DNA of 64,000 nucleotides from Opisthorchis felineus (Eukaryota; Platyhelminthes; Trematoda; Opisthorchiida; Opisthorchiidae): contig SJOL01006595.1 of the NCBI GenBank assembly GCA_004794785.1, positions 664,226-728,225 of the forward strand, written 5' to 3'. Under the pieces are notes generated by a model that did no database searches, was not told the origin of the DNA, and saw only the letters and a list, made by a program, of their open reading frames with translations. Numbering within the stretch: the first letter of the stretch is position 1; every line of letters begins with the position of its first letter. Made by a program: the position numbers and the translations under genes. Below, in pieces: positions 12,608 to 25,300 of this stretch.

Positions 12608-12886
12608 TTGATATGCCGTAACTTTTTCGACAAAATTCTTCTCACTGCATGTACAGGAAAACCTGCGGTAAGACCAATATTTGCAAAAGAGTATTTTACT
12701 CTCACTGAGACTCCGATGAGCGAAGGGAGACTGGGTATCGTACTTTTTGATTACTTGTTTCATGCTGTTACCTCTAGATCAGGCTTCCGATGCTCAATCT
12801 GCGCAGGTGGTGAATTTGGTTTTGAGTGTGACCCTAGGGCTAACCGTCATCTGGCTACCGTTGCGAAAGTTCGTCAGTCCTTGTGA
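12608..12886 (+). pseudogene. PLE reverse transcriptase palm fragment (TETPM strand)
   Basis: This open frame contains ILLTACTG and then KEYFTLTETPM (residues 27-37), followed by LGIVLFDYLF. In PLE reverse transcriptases this region reads L...C....F.F.G..Y.QT.GTPMGSPL..vlA..lm, so cysteine, aromatic and TPM spacing agree. The GSP turn after TPM is replaced by SEG, so the strand is degraded. The catalytic YVDD expected about forty residues on is not preserved; the next block in another frame reads HVGFKFDVIKR. Confidence 0.5.
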
Positions 12887-12942
12887 GCCTCTAATAATTA
12901 CCAGTATGCAGATTTTTTGCAATTCTTGCCAACGAGCACACA

Positions 12943-13256
12943 GTGACAACAAAGTTTGTAGTTCATGTGGGATTCAAATTTGATGTAATAAAGCGACTTG
13001 ATCTGGAGGACATAGATGTCGTTGTTCGCGTCTTTAGCAAGCCAACATTCACAGAAGTTGGGGAATCTTTTTGTTCGTTCGCCAGTACATTTTTCCGAAT
13101 GAGAAGCACCTGCCTCCTGAGGGATCAGTATATACTTGCAAATTGATTAAGACGAAAACAATGGAGACAGGTGTTCTGAATAGGAGAGGTATATTGCAGA
13201 AAAGAAAACTAGCATGGTGCGTACATTGTGCGAGTGTTAGTTTGAACCAAACTTGA
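12943..13256 (+). pseudogene. PLE RT post-catalytic region in two frames
   Basis: The first frame (to 13146) reads HVGFKFDVIKRLDLED, then VFSKPTFTEVGES and FASTFFRMRS. The second frame (from about 13100) reads PPEGSVYTC and then METGVLN. Known PLEs have RYVDDTFVIIKR...LED, VF..I.FT.E.E, FLDVLV.R, DG.L.T.VYRK.T.T..VLN in that order. The catalytic aspartates are lost (VGFK in place of VDDT). One frameshift of the continuing similarity lies between about 13090 and 13115. Confidence 0.5.
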
Positions 13257-13667
13257 ACTGAGAAATGAAACGAAACCTCGAGGCCGAAAGAACAAACCAT
13301 GACCCGAGGTGAGTTTCAGAAGTTAATAATATTCTTACGACAGAACAATCCGTAGCTGACAGTAAAAGTTTTCTTCTGGTTGCAACCAAACATTCCTGTC
13401 AACGAGAAAACTCATCCCAAACTTTCTCAGCATACTGCATAAAACACAGAACACACACAGTCCTAACGAAGTGGACTTACAGCAGCAAAGCTTGAGTATG
13501 GGGTACGACACATTAAACGACCACTAAGAAGCATAATAATCCAGGTGTATCCAAGAAGGTTAATTTCTAGTACTGCGCAAACACCTGGTACATAGATCAT
13601 ATTTAGATCGAAAGTTGCATCACCTGATATGGTACTAGCCCTGATTTGAGAGATATCCCTTGGTTGG

Positions 13668-13928
13668 ATGATACTTACACCGTCACAAGTAACTCCATTT
13701 AATCAGGCAGACGGACCAGTCACCAAAACTGCTTCAGCTCGCACACTAGCTAAGTATCATGGCTACAATTTTGACAATGCAAAAGTTGCGACAAACTCTC
13801 CACATTTTACACGGTTACACTGCATCAAAACTCCGACGATTCACAGGAAGCGCCAGGTCAACAGCAGGTCCGAGCTGTTTGCTGTTAGGACCCGCAAGGA
13901 TCTACCAACTAAGACAGATTATACTTGA
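13668..13928 (+). pseudogene. PLE endonuclease C-terminal part
   Basis: The frame reads SARTLAKYHGYNFDNAKV and then FTRLHCIKT, followed by HRKRQVNSRSEL. The GIY-YIG domain of PLEs ends with SAxAxHxxxxxHxFDxxNAxVL, a basic helix and a final (I/V)NR/S segment, which this tracks closely. The codons are continuous here, so this is the best-preserved part of the 12.3-13.9 kb element. Confidence 0.58.
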
Positions 13929-13940
13929 CCACGTAGTACA

Positions 13941-16900
13941 ATCCGAGCCGTAACCTTCCAGGTTTGCATGAAATATAACACGGAGAGACACAGACATCAT
14001 ATGTGTCATAAACTATATTAGCACGGATTAAGGGACACATGACAGACCTTCGCCGATTTCCAGATGTCTATTTTAATAACGTTTTAATTTCAATCCTCCG
14101 CACCCTAATAATTACGGCGGGCTTGACGTGGTTCTCCCAGTCTGTTGATAAATTTTGGACGACTGAATCTCATCTCAACTTACCAGGACTCTGAAAACCG
14201 TTGGATTCACTTTTAAAAACGTAAGTCTAATTATATTAATTATGGCGCATATCTAACTACGTCAGTTTATAAGAAAAATTTAGACAGAATATCTGTATCA
14301 TCTGTGTGGAACAAACGGAATTATATCAGAAGTCGCTTGTGATCCAGGCTAAAAATTGCACCCTAAAGTTTAAGCCACAAAGACTGCGCAAAGACAGCCG
14401 CAACATATGGGATTAACAGGCTTTCTAAGGCTTTATCTTAGGGTGATGTAAGTGTGCCGTGTCAGGGTATGACGAGCAGCCTGACAGTAACAACTAATAG
14501 CCTACTGTTGTTGATTGAAGGCTTTAGCAAAAACGCATTGTGTCGTCGTGTTGCACACTAACAAATATGTTCTTGGCATCCTCCAGAGTACTACCGGAAA
14601 AGCCGTGCGGTAGATCATCATCAACCCAGTCCACGAACATAGGGAGCTGACAATCTCCAAATCTTAAAGCAAGAAAATATCTTAACTAGCCTTCCATTTT
14701 CATGTAGCCTAGCAACCTTGGAGTGTTTTCCGCTTGTCCAAGCTGTCAATAAAAAGTCTGTTTCCTATTTGGCGACTACAAGTAATTTAGGTAGTGTGCA
14801 TTCCAAATGGAGTTTTCTATAACCTGTCCAAATCTGTAAGGGTTTCAGAGTGACGGACGATCATAATGGGTAATCTAGTTCCTCAAAATTTCTTCTGTCA
14901 TTTGAGCGACAAAACTACAGCATTCCATTAGGACGGGTCAACATGAGGTGATCCAATAATTAAATGCATGCACGTAAAGTAGGTTACCTGTCATGACGTG
15001 CTTACATGTGTGTGGCACTCAAGTTAGAAAATCATGAAAAATACTATGATAAAGTCAACGGATTAGTGAGGTATGTACCACTTAGCTTCGTTTATTCTGA
15101 TGCAATTTTTTCCAACTTGTCAATATCGTTTGCACACTGTTCATCTGGGTCGTCATTTTATTGTGCCGGAATATCTGACCGGCCAAGGACAACCGAGCGT
15201 AGCTCTACTGTCATCGCTCTCACTCACCTGGTAAGATTGGCAGTTGATTCGCGGCCTACAATTTTTTTATCTGAGCCCTACTATGACTAATTAGTCTTAG
15301 GCTTTGATGTAACGTTTACATTTTGATGTGCATACAATGTCGAAGTTACGTGCAGATGTTTAAATACTTACATATTGTATTGCTCTTCGAGTACTGATTA
15401 GAATGCAGCCCATCAGTTATTTATGTACTATTTGCAGAGTACTCAGCAGATAGATATTCCACAATCAAGCCTGAACTACTTCCGATCGGTACCCCAAAGC
15501 AGAACTTCAACACACATATCAATAAACAGATCACGAATAGAATATAGTGGATAATAACGAGGATCGTTTACCGAGGGTTAACCCAAGCCCCGATCATACA
15601 CACTAGCTCAGTCCTAAGGAGAACGAAATCACCATGTACAAGGTCGCAAGCTTATGAATATGTGCTTATCAATACCTTCTAGAAAGACGATGGCTTGATA
15701 GACAAAACCGTTTCATGATATGGCAGTAGTCCGGTGATTTTATGAATTAGTTCAACGTGTCCTAATTCAATAATCACATTCGAAATTAGCGAAATTATCG
15801 TGGAATCTTCTGTTTTACCACACATAAAATACCGCATTTGTGCATCGCAGTTGTGCAGAGATACATCAGTGAATTAATCGCACTCATTTATGAAGAACCA
15901 TTACGCTGGTTTGCAATATGTCAAGAGCTGACATGCTTAAATTCGACCAATGAAGTCTGATCTGACTAGGGACATTCAGCATCTAGAATGATCTTTCAAA
16001 CATCTCTGAGTAAGATACATGACAAAGGTCAAGTCGTATATGGGCAGAGGTGTGAAACTTTATAAAAACAAACAAATTTGGAGAAAGTAACGGGATCTAC
16101 ACAATTCTGAAAGAACAAGCCATAAAAAGAACGGTTTGCAAGACCTCCACATACAGTTGATTGTACCTCCAATTACCAAGCATATTCCAGTTTTTACTAA
16201 ACACAAAGTCATCCAAGCCTTGCTCTGGTCTTCTGAAAGGAAACCAGCCTTTTTTATTGAAGATAATCGAAAACGGGATTCCGTAAATTATTTCATGTCC
16301 CAGGGTCATGAAGATTTATCAAGGCACACAGCAGTCTCTGCCCAGGAAAATTGTTTTTTCTGCTCTTTCTTCCCGGAGCAACCATTCTTCCAGAAAATAA
16401 AAATCCTACTGTATTGCACAAGTCATACACATTTGGGATTCGCGCTGATGGAATGAACCAACAAATAACCCCTCTTTGTTAAGGGAACCTGGAACAGGCT
16501 CTCATATTTAAACTGCATGTTGGATGAGGTACGACACTGAGAAAGTAAATCAGCTAGTTATCAATGAGACATGAAATGATGAAGTGATTTCAAACAATCC
16601 TGTGAGTTGCAGATGTATTACGTCATACGTTCGATGGGAATTTCTAACCTGTTTACTGATTTGCTGAGATGCCTTTTGATCGTTACCTGTTCTTTGACTG
16701 TCTTCGCCATACAAGCCACTTAGTTGCCATTAGGCATTGCGGCCATGTGGTAGCTGTGAATTGCAATGCATTTTCCGTTTAGAATCGAAAACACTGTGGT
16801 GCTGCCCTATCGTTGCGATGTGGTACGCTGTAATCATCCCCGAATTAATTGTTGAAAAGAAGTGTTCCTACTGTTGCATGTAATTCACTCAACCTTCACT

Positions 16901-19900
16901 TAAAATAGTCCCAGCAAACGTTTTGCTGGTTGTTGAAATCTGGTATGACAGTTCAATATGAAATCTTCGTGGCCGCCGATTTTCTTCAAAACTGACTTGT
17001 TTTCTTCCGCCTGTTTGTTTAGTTTTCCCGTCTTGTCTTCTCGCCTACTTACAAGAGCTTGAACACCTTTTTTGTATGTGTCGAAGCTTGCCAACTGACG
17101 TAAATTATATAGAAGTTCCTTACGCAAAATATAACAGATGTTTAGTAGCCATTTCAATGGAAAATATTGCGTTACCCCTCCGCCACATAACAAGCACAAT
17201 TGATTTTCTGATTCTTAAAACAGTTATCCTATAATTGTAACCAGTATCCCCCATTAGCCCAGAAAGGTAGTAGAAGTGTTGATGTAAATGGATCAACGAA
17301 CCTCCCGGACAACCTCAGCAATCACTTCCACGGTATTTTCAAAGTTGGCAGTATGTTTATAGATTACCACATTGAGTGATCCGCTTATAGAGCGAACGGT
17401 AAACATTATATTGTTCATATTTGGAACGTCTAGCTGATAGCCTGAACATAGTTGCGGGTGCACGCGGGATTCATCGGGTATAACATATATCCCTGGTTGT
17501 TAAATTGAAGCTTTGCCTTGTGATCAAAGTGTTAGAAATCAAGGATGTGATTCAACAATGAGCTATTCTAAGAGAGTAAGGCAAAGTATGACCCTTGCAA
17601 TTTTGTTTAGTGCATTTGAAAACCTGAGATATTCATAATCGCATACTTGCGGCTTCCCGTGAGCTCGTCAGCTAAAAACAAACGTGCTACTTCCGCTGCG
17701 TCTGAATATACCATATCGGTTCATCGGAATTCACCCCTGCATTGCATGGCCATGAACAGTTTCGTTTCTTTGCTTTCTGACATTATTCAACGTCAGACAG
17801 CGCGAACTTTGAACAGACACTGTCGTTCTATCCGTGACACAGTGACGTGCGTAAACCCGAAAACTCTGAAGCCACCGAACTAACTCATCAAATGCTAGAC
17901 GCCAGACATGAAATATTTATCGTCTAGCGGCTGACATCCTTGGTTCAAAATAGTGAACTTCGTTTCACTGGATGAAAATGTGGGTTTTAAGAAATGGGGA
18001 ATCAATGCAACCATAAAATGACAATGCGGGAATTTAGCTTGGGATGGATACGTCAAGTGATTAGGTTGGCTCATTCACCTTGCAGTCAGACGAAGTAAAA
18101 TCTCTGCTCACTAACAGGCTATGGAGTGTATGGAGAACGGTCTTAGATAGGCAGAGTTCACCGTAACAGTGTGTGGTCGTGAATAAACTTGGAATAATTA
18201 GCGGATTCGCAAGAAAGATGAACCCGACAAAGTTTACGTAATCTTTCTTCCTCATCCAAATGTAGTAGCGCTAGCTTATCCACAAAGACCGACAAAAATT
18301 GCTAACGACGCCTAGGAAGGATCTTCACTCTGAGCAAAACTGAAACATGAGAACGTCAACCTGGCTCAGATACATGTATCTTTTAACAGTGGCTGGCCCA
18401 CATTACCGAAGAAAATCTCTAATTGTCATCTAAAGTTTATTTGGTCTGTTAGTGGGAACAGATCTAGCTGCCTGTTTCTACCCCTGCTTTGAAATTTGGC
18501 CACTCTTGTAAACTACTCCCATAAAGCTGTTGTGTCAAATGCAAAACGCTGTCCAGTATTATACCTCCCCTTTGTTTTCAAAATTTTTCCAAAAATGAAG
18601 TGGAATGTTTCGTTTTCTAGTTACTATAAGGCCTATTTGCTGAGAATCCAATGAGGGGTTGAATTAATCACGTGTCACACATCTATTCTGTCAGCATCAG
18701 AAAGCTTTTAGGAGATTCACATTGGCTAAGGATTCAACCATTATCTTAGGAGAGCTACGTGGTTTGCTCAGATCTAGGAGGTCACCAAGTGATGAACCCG
18801 ATTACGTATCAAAACCTAACTAGTAAGCATTGATTGGCAAAGCGGTCACGTGGGTCAAATTTTTTGCGCTGGCATTCCAAACATGTGTGGTGGCTGATGA
18901 GGCACAATTGCTTTGAAAATACAGATTAAATCATTCGCTGGATTCGGACCACGTGATTAATTCGTGAGTAAGCTGGACCAGTTTTGAACAAGACACTGGA
19001 ATAAGTTACCGGAAACCAAATGTACCATTCCTCCTACTGTTTTGATTAACACCGGCGGCAAAGAAACTGGAAGCTGATGGTGCTTCAAGGAATGCAATAA
19101 CTTTTGGAAAATATTTAAAAAATTTGAAGAACTACTTGCTAGTTGAACGGCCAAATGAAAACCAAGAAGCCATGAATACTCATTATTTTGTCATAGGCGT
19201 GGTCCCCTCTTATGAGCAATCTGGTAGTTTGAATTAATTAAGCAACACATAAATCGCATGGTCCAAATTGAGACAAATTCAGCACCAAACTACATGCAAT
19301 CGTACCGTTTTGTTAACTCGACCGCATTTACTTGAATGTCCAGCCATGAATGTCTCCTCAGTCGCATGCAACTGCTTGCAACATGACTAGGTAATCAGAA
19401 AATCTCTTTCTGGCTCACACACGAGAAGTTTAAAAATAAAATGTAGAAGCAGTCGGTTATTTTTTTCGACGTTCACTTTAACTCCAACTGCGCGACCCTT
19501 CGTCCCAGTGAGAATGGTGCGATCTATGTGTCCCAAACGTTCCTTTCGAATGGAGCAGCGAATATTCTAACGATTCTGTAGCACTTAAGATATAAAACCC
19601 ACAAATTACGACACTGGCGTCTGCAAAAACTTCGTGATAGCTCACTATAGGATATTCTGCTGTCCATTTTTTGTTCAGTTTACCGATGATCAATCAGGCA
19701 GAACACTTCATGACATAAAAATGGTTTACAAGATTTGGATACTGCCCTTTTGGAAATCAGAGAGGACAGGATGTAAATAAGATAAGATTTCACAGCTCTT
19801 GATATTCAGGTCTTTGACGGCCATTTAACCCTCCAACGGAGGTTCATATTCTTAGCGAAATACACTCATTTGCAAACAAATTTGGTTCTGCGAGAGATCA

Positions 19901-20091
19901 CCTGGTTCATATTCTACGATTAGTAGCAGCTTTACGAGGGTAAAATTGTCATCAACTTTACGCATTATGCTATGAATAACTATATTGGACTGCATTTGCT
20001 ACATTCATTTACGCACTGTTCCAGTATTATGGGGATGCAAAACAACAGAAGAATTGTAAGCGACGACCCCAGCAAAATACGTTTGCTTGGA
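13941..20091. other. Gene-free stretch, nothing assigned
   Basis: Open frames at 15006-15290 plus, 16136-16456 plus (overlapped by 16097-16309 minus), 16900-17199 minus and 17647-17883 plus show no family motif. The 16900-17199 minus frame has a charged Lys/Glu-rich centre (about residues 44-70) that might form a short helix. I cannot tell it from chance. Confidence 0.45.
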
Positions 20092-20105
20092 AAAGTACGT
20101 ACTTT
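20092..20105. repeat. Perfect 14-bp palindrome
   Basis: AAAGTACGTACTTT reads the same on both strands. An imperfect AAAGTAC follows 25 bases downstream. It could be a protein-binding site or chance. Confidence 0.6.
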
Positions 20106-21930
20106 CTATACTTTGACATAAAGTACAAAATACGCTACGATTTCTAATTGACGGTTGAGTTTCTTTGGAGTTCGTTCAACCGGGTTCTGTTAACAAGTAG
20201 AATTTGCGCAAAATTCAATACTTAATACTATCGTGTTTCATGCTTTGGGTTACCAGATGTGATATATATCAAAGGGTCCTGCTCTTGACCAGTAGGGTTT
20301 GTCAACACAAAAGGACGACTCGAGACATTTGTATTTGTTCTGTGGGTCAGAGTTAGACAGGATGGAAAACTTCCAAGCCTAGCTTTTTAGAACACTCAAT
20401 TAATGAGTGCCGCTATTTCGTTAACCAGTTAGTAAAAACTCAGGCTATGAAAAATGCTGACTAACGCTCAGGTATGCTGCATAACCACAACCACACAATC
20501 CACATCATCCTGCAAACATACACTTACAAAATGTCCATGTTGAAGAATTGAAGCGATCTTATGGTCGTCCACTCTAGTCTCAGATATTGTTCCCATATTC
20601 GGATATCGCATGTCCTGCAGTCTGATCAATAACCCACCATTAACACTTATAACACCATTTTAAAGCTAACCCTCATCTGGACGTTTATTTTCTATCCAGT
20701 CAGACGAACTTCATTTCATCTGACACCCTATATAGGCGAGCCACGACAGTAATTTCCCATTAATGCAAGTCTACGTAGACTCGAATTACCAGTCATAACA
20801 CCTTTGACATTTACTGCCTTTCCAGCTGTATGGTTCTAAGAGGGATGCGATAGAGTTAGTCCCGGAAGTCAGCATAATTTTATCGATACGCGCAACTCAA
20901 ACACCATACTGTGCACTTCCCTAAATAATCTAAATATTTTCAGATCACCAGATGGCAATCCCCTTCCAGTGTGAGCATGAAAACGCGATGTAGCACTCAC
21001 AGTCTCATGGGTCTAGGAAGGAAGTCAGCTAACTACATCAAGACAACTGATAAAAGACCTGTTAAAACTCGGTTGAGCGATAGCAAGTATTCACTGAGCA
21101 CCTGAACAGTGCTTGGCAGTTTTAACCACCTAACCAGTCAGACGGATCGCAAGATACAAGTAACGGTCGGGGTGCCTATCAGAGTGTTTGAAAAGAAATT
21201 AATTTAGTGACAGCCACCGCTCACAGCAATCAGGACAATGAATTGTAAGAACCCCTTGACCCTCGACTACTATTTACAATAGACTGATGAACCTAGCGCT
21301 GGACTAACGATTGTAGATTATGATTTTATGCGGTGAGTAAGGATACATCGTAGCTGAGACCACGTATGATCATTCAACGTACCGCTCACATACGATACGC
21401 AACTGTCAGTTAAGTTAGGAAGCCTGTGGTGAAACGCCCCGTTCCCAAAATCTTGGGAATGTGTGCGCAACTTTGTGTTTTCATGGTCACATTTAAGGCA
21501 GGTGATGTTCACGTTGTTTGGTGGAGCTTCCATCGCGCACCTGGGTTGCACGCATCGATATTTCATAAAACAGACCAAAAAACGCCGGACTATTTGAAGC
21601 TCTCTTAGCCATCTGTCGTTTTACAGCCCCTTTTTCTTCCTTCTGCTACAGTGGCCAGTGTATCAAGCACTCACTTAAGGGCTTGGTCCCAACCAGTATG
21701 GCACGATCAAGGCTCTATAATTATACTCCGTGTGTCCATGAGCCCTACCCGTCACGAGCAACTTTGGTGCAGGCGCGATCGGAGTAGCACTGCCATGTGA
21801 ATCGAAAGTGATATGTGGGCTTACTTTCGGTGGGGATGACGGTGGTCCATCGTCACCCCGGTTCCAGGTCTGAGCTTAGCCGTACATTATATAAATACAC
21901 CTTTGATGAAACGCAAAACTAATAATCTTA
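20106..21930. other. Gene-free stretch
   Basis: A minus-strand frame at 21318-21578 (86 codons, with scattered cysteines CVQPRC and CLKC) and its plus-strand shadow at 21426-21608 are the only open frames of note. Neither is assignable. Confidence 0.45.
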
Positions 21931-21942
21931 CTGAAAATTCTT

Positions 21943-21978
21943 CGGCAGCCCATGACCGGTTTCAACCCTCCTTGAACT
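21943..21978 (-). ncRNA. Degraded hammerhead ribozyme-like motif
   Basis: On the minus strand the 3' half of a type I hammerhead is present: GAAACCGGTC followed by ATGGGCTGCCG, which corresponds to core GAA, the short palindromic helix III ACCGGU, cleavage-site C and the 3' strand of helix I. The 5' half is damaged: the CUGAUGA core reads CACAGTGA and helix II (GTTC...GGTT) no longer pairs. The sequence matches the better copy at 56026-56078 over about 35 bases (CTGAAAA, TCTTCG, CAGCCCA, GACCG), so the two are clearly related. It is probably inactive. Confidence 0.55.
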
Positions 21979-22046
21979 CACTGTGAGTGCATAATATGAT
22001 CATTGCTGGTATATAATAGGAGGATTCTGTGTTTTTTTGTAGGGAG

Positions 22047-22318
22047 TTCGCCCTTTAAGTGAAGCCAATCTATGCCGAAATCCGAGAAGAACTGTACAGC
22101 TGTTTCATCCTTATTGGAAATTATCCGCACTGCGCATCTCACGAAACGCCGTCTTATCAGCAGTATGTTTAACTAGCACTTAGACATAATGTAGCGCCGC
22201 TTATCCTTCAAGCACGGGATCCACATTTACGCACTGCTGATGATTCCCAATAAGGATAAAACACCTGTACAGTGCTCCTCGCTTTTTCAGCATAGATTAG
22301 CTTCAATTACAGGACGAA
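22047..22318. repeat. Long inverted repeat (fold-back) of a dispersed module
   Basis: The left arm (about 22055-22134) and right arm (about 22231-22318, inverted) share roughly four of five positions by eye, including AATCTATGC, ACTGTACAG and ATCCTTATTGG. A third copy in the same orientation as the left arm lies at 33113-33205. The spacer is about 95 bases. The right arm is followed by different sequence. The arms resemble the terminal modules of a PLE-related or other retroelement, but no coding sequence adjoins them. Confidence 0.78.
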
Positions 22319-25300
22319 ATCTTCTCACATTACCAACAGGATTCTGTGTGCTTGGTTAAGCGCTGAGGAGTATACCTGAGCTGCAACCTGTTACCGACAC
22401 ATCGGTTGTGACGGGTAATCTGCACAAGACATTAGAGGGCACGCTGGACAGCAGAATGTACGTCCTACCTGTGGCATGGTAGCCAACAAGGCAGCAACAA
22501 GGGACTTTCCTTCAGATGGGACAGTTCGACAGCCACAAAAGCACATACATGATATTCGTTAAAGAGAGCGTATACCGCTATACATTTATGGGTGCCCAAA
22601 CAGGCTCAAGGATTGCTGCTACCTTCGATCAAGGAGAAAAATTAATGCGGCCAAGTTCTGTTGTGCACATCAGTCCTCAGAATAGTGTTCGGACAAAGGA
22701 GCACACGATTCTTGGAATCTAAAATCGGATGAAAGTTGAAAACCCGACATAGTTGCCTGAGCGGCAGACATCACTGTCATTGAGCGGCAGAAATTTTCAG
22801 GTCATAGGCCACCGGGTTTATTTGACCATAGTGCCCGTTATTTTTCCTATTCAAGAGAACTCATGTTGTCTGTTTTCAGTTCATTTAATTCTCCCTTTTG
22901 GGTTCAAAAGCTTGATGTAATACTACAGTACCATGAAGTAAACATGTGGTTCTCAACTATGTCGTCATTGACATAAAAGAACCTACGTGCTTAACTTCTT
23001 CGTCTTTCTTGCGAAGGCGTCAAGCAAGCAGTTTCCGGCTATTGGTATTTTATTTTGGTGATACGCCAATACAAAGTTTTTTGCATCCACCTTTCCCATC
23101 TTCTTATTGTGTTGGTCAAAATCCTGGTAATTTCTGTGGACACCTAAACCTAAGTAATAAGTACATAGAATAACAAAGACGTAATTGTTTTTGAGGAGCT
23201 CAAGAACAGAGACCTCAATATAATGTACAAGCTGTCTCTTCGCCCTTAGGCTTAAAATATATATGAAATGTGCCGGGTTGCTGACATCTAGAAGACCGCT
23301 TGACTGTCCTACTTATCATTATGCAAAGTTAACTGTTGCATAACAAACGGGGACAGCAACTCATTGGAAGTGCACTGTCATCTTGTTCCAGTCCGGGTTT
23401 TTCAGTGACGTTATATTACATTTTTTTCAGTCATACGCTTACTCGTTCGCCAGATCTCTCGTACCTGCCTTTTGATTAACCGATATATGAATGGCGAATC
23501 TAAGGTGAATATATCCTCAACGCAATGCTAAAAGTAAATTGCGGGTATCACAGTTCAAAAAGATAGTTGTGGCATCGCAGCCATTTTAGCGGGAACACTC
23601 AACTCCCACATTGCTGCTGGCATAAAACGTGCAGCCAGTCATTTTCCGAAAAACCGCTATCGTACATGAAGTAAATGCCAATGCGGTTGTGAATACATTT
23701 CCGAGTGCCAGTGAAATAAGAACAAGTATTCCAGGGAAAACGAAAGTCCAGAAACTCACTAGTGTTGAGTGTCACCTGAATCAGACAAACAATCAGGAAT
23801 TCTGTATGTATATTTGAATTTGAGCGCTACATTCATGACATGATAGCATGAGCTTCCCAGCTTGAATGAAGGATGAAGTTCTACGCTAAATGTGAGGTTT
23901 TTGTTCTACTGAAAAGAGATTGCCTGAGGAGAGCCCATCGGTAGTTTTCTTATTCATGACGGGATACAGCCAATCATCTGGTGTTTTTGATGAGATCTGA
24001 TTGTGATTGCTCCCATGCAAATTAATGTCACTTAAAACCTCTTGGGTAAAATGAACTTAACAGCGCCAATTTGTGGGTGGATTGCATGTGAGGGAAACAG
24101 AACCAAGCCGGACGATTTCATTTCAGGGAAGACTCGTTCGGCAAAAAATATGATTGTTATTTCTGCGGCTATTAACAGGAAATGGACTACAAAGAAAGTT
24201 GTTTCTAGAGATTCGTCAAATTAATACTCAGGTGGGATGCCTAAAAGAAAAGAAGTTCCCCTATGATTGTTTCCTAATTTAGTGACACCTTTGGCTAATT
24301 CCACTCTATTAGAAGAGTGTACAGGAGAAAACATTTTTAACCCTAAATCTGTAGTACTGGCGTTTTGCTTAGCGGTACACTTGTCTTCTGGCTACTGCTG
24401 GTCTCCGAACAGCATGCTCCACTGCGTCTCTTCTTTGTGATTCCCTAAAAGCCATGTGTCCGGCGCAAAATCCTCCCTGATTAAAATCCGAAAAACACGT
24501 TTTATGATTTTTGCGATGAGATCCATGGATGCAGAATGATTCTTCATAATCAAATTCCAGGGGCAAAGGAAAAAGCCGAAGTCGAAGGCCCTGGAATACT
24601 TGCCTCTAAATATTCAGACCGCCACGAACGGCTAAGAACATGCGTCTACTGCATGAGTGCAGAGGACCAACGGGTCGGAATTCTGCGGGTTTAAGTCATT
24701 TTCATAGAACACAGGGCAGTATATTATGAGTCGTATTGGAGCGTTTCGTCGGTGTGTGATCGCCAAGTAGAGTAATTCTTGCGTGACGGATCTGACCTTC
24801 ATGTAACTGTAAATTAGAAATGGCCACGGTTCCACCCTTCCACCTACGTTGAAGGAAAAAACACTTTTATTACAGTGTCATCTTTGCTTACGTCACGATG
24901 GCGTTCCAAATCTCTGGGCATGTGCACTTTCGTCCATTTTCTGTCTCACTTATTTTTATGTTCAGGTCATTCTGTCGCATCCACACCATCTGTATATCGA
25001 TGCATTCTTCCAAACACAGCTAATTACGTTGCTGTTAAGAAACATGACATCATGCGTTGATAAGCAATTTTGACTCTCTGCTGCCTCTTGGTGTTCTAAC
25101 CGGTATTCGCTTAGTTATGTATTCCTTTATAAGCACTCCTCGTTGCAGTAACAAAGAACGGCTTTTTTTCAGTATACAGCATTTCCATTAGAGTAACCTC
25201 TCTAGCATGGTCTCAAGTTAAGGATGCATTAGAATATATTAGGTTACAGCACTTGTAGTCTCGAGATCGCGAACACTTCAGTGGGCTGATTTTTGTACAA

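Larger units (their letters stand above)
12340..13940 (+). mobile_element. Decayed Penelope-like element, RT to endonuclease
   Basis: The family's blocks appear in order on one strand in shifting frames. At 12350-12480 a SPLWNLVKP-like stretch recalls the SPTYNLAK fingers motif. At 12620-12740 there is LLTACTG, then KEYFTLTETPM, like the C...F....YxQTxGTPMGSP palm strand. At 12965-13080 there is FDVIKRLDLED and FTEVGES, like the segment after YVDD. At 13120-13200 there is PEGSVYTC and METGVLN, like DGxLxTxVYRKxTxTxxVLN. At 13340-13430 there is FFWLQPNIP. At 13490-13530 there is YGVRHIKRPLRS, like the GV.VAHKP..TLRS linker. At 13735-13890 there is the endonuclease C-terminus. The GIY-YIG core itself was not readable. 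It lies 0.5 kb after the 11.4 kb remnant on the same strand, which could reflect the head-to-tail tandems typical of Penelope elements. Confidence 0.6.

Noticed and set aside
14400..14660. Minus-strand FVDWVDDDLPHGF reading considered as an RT box
   Set aside because: No RT context. The frame is short and interrupted.
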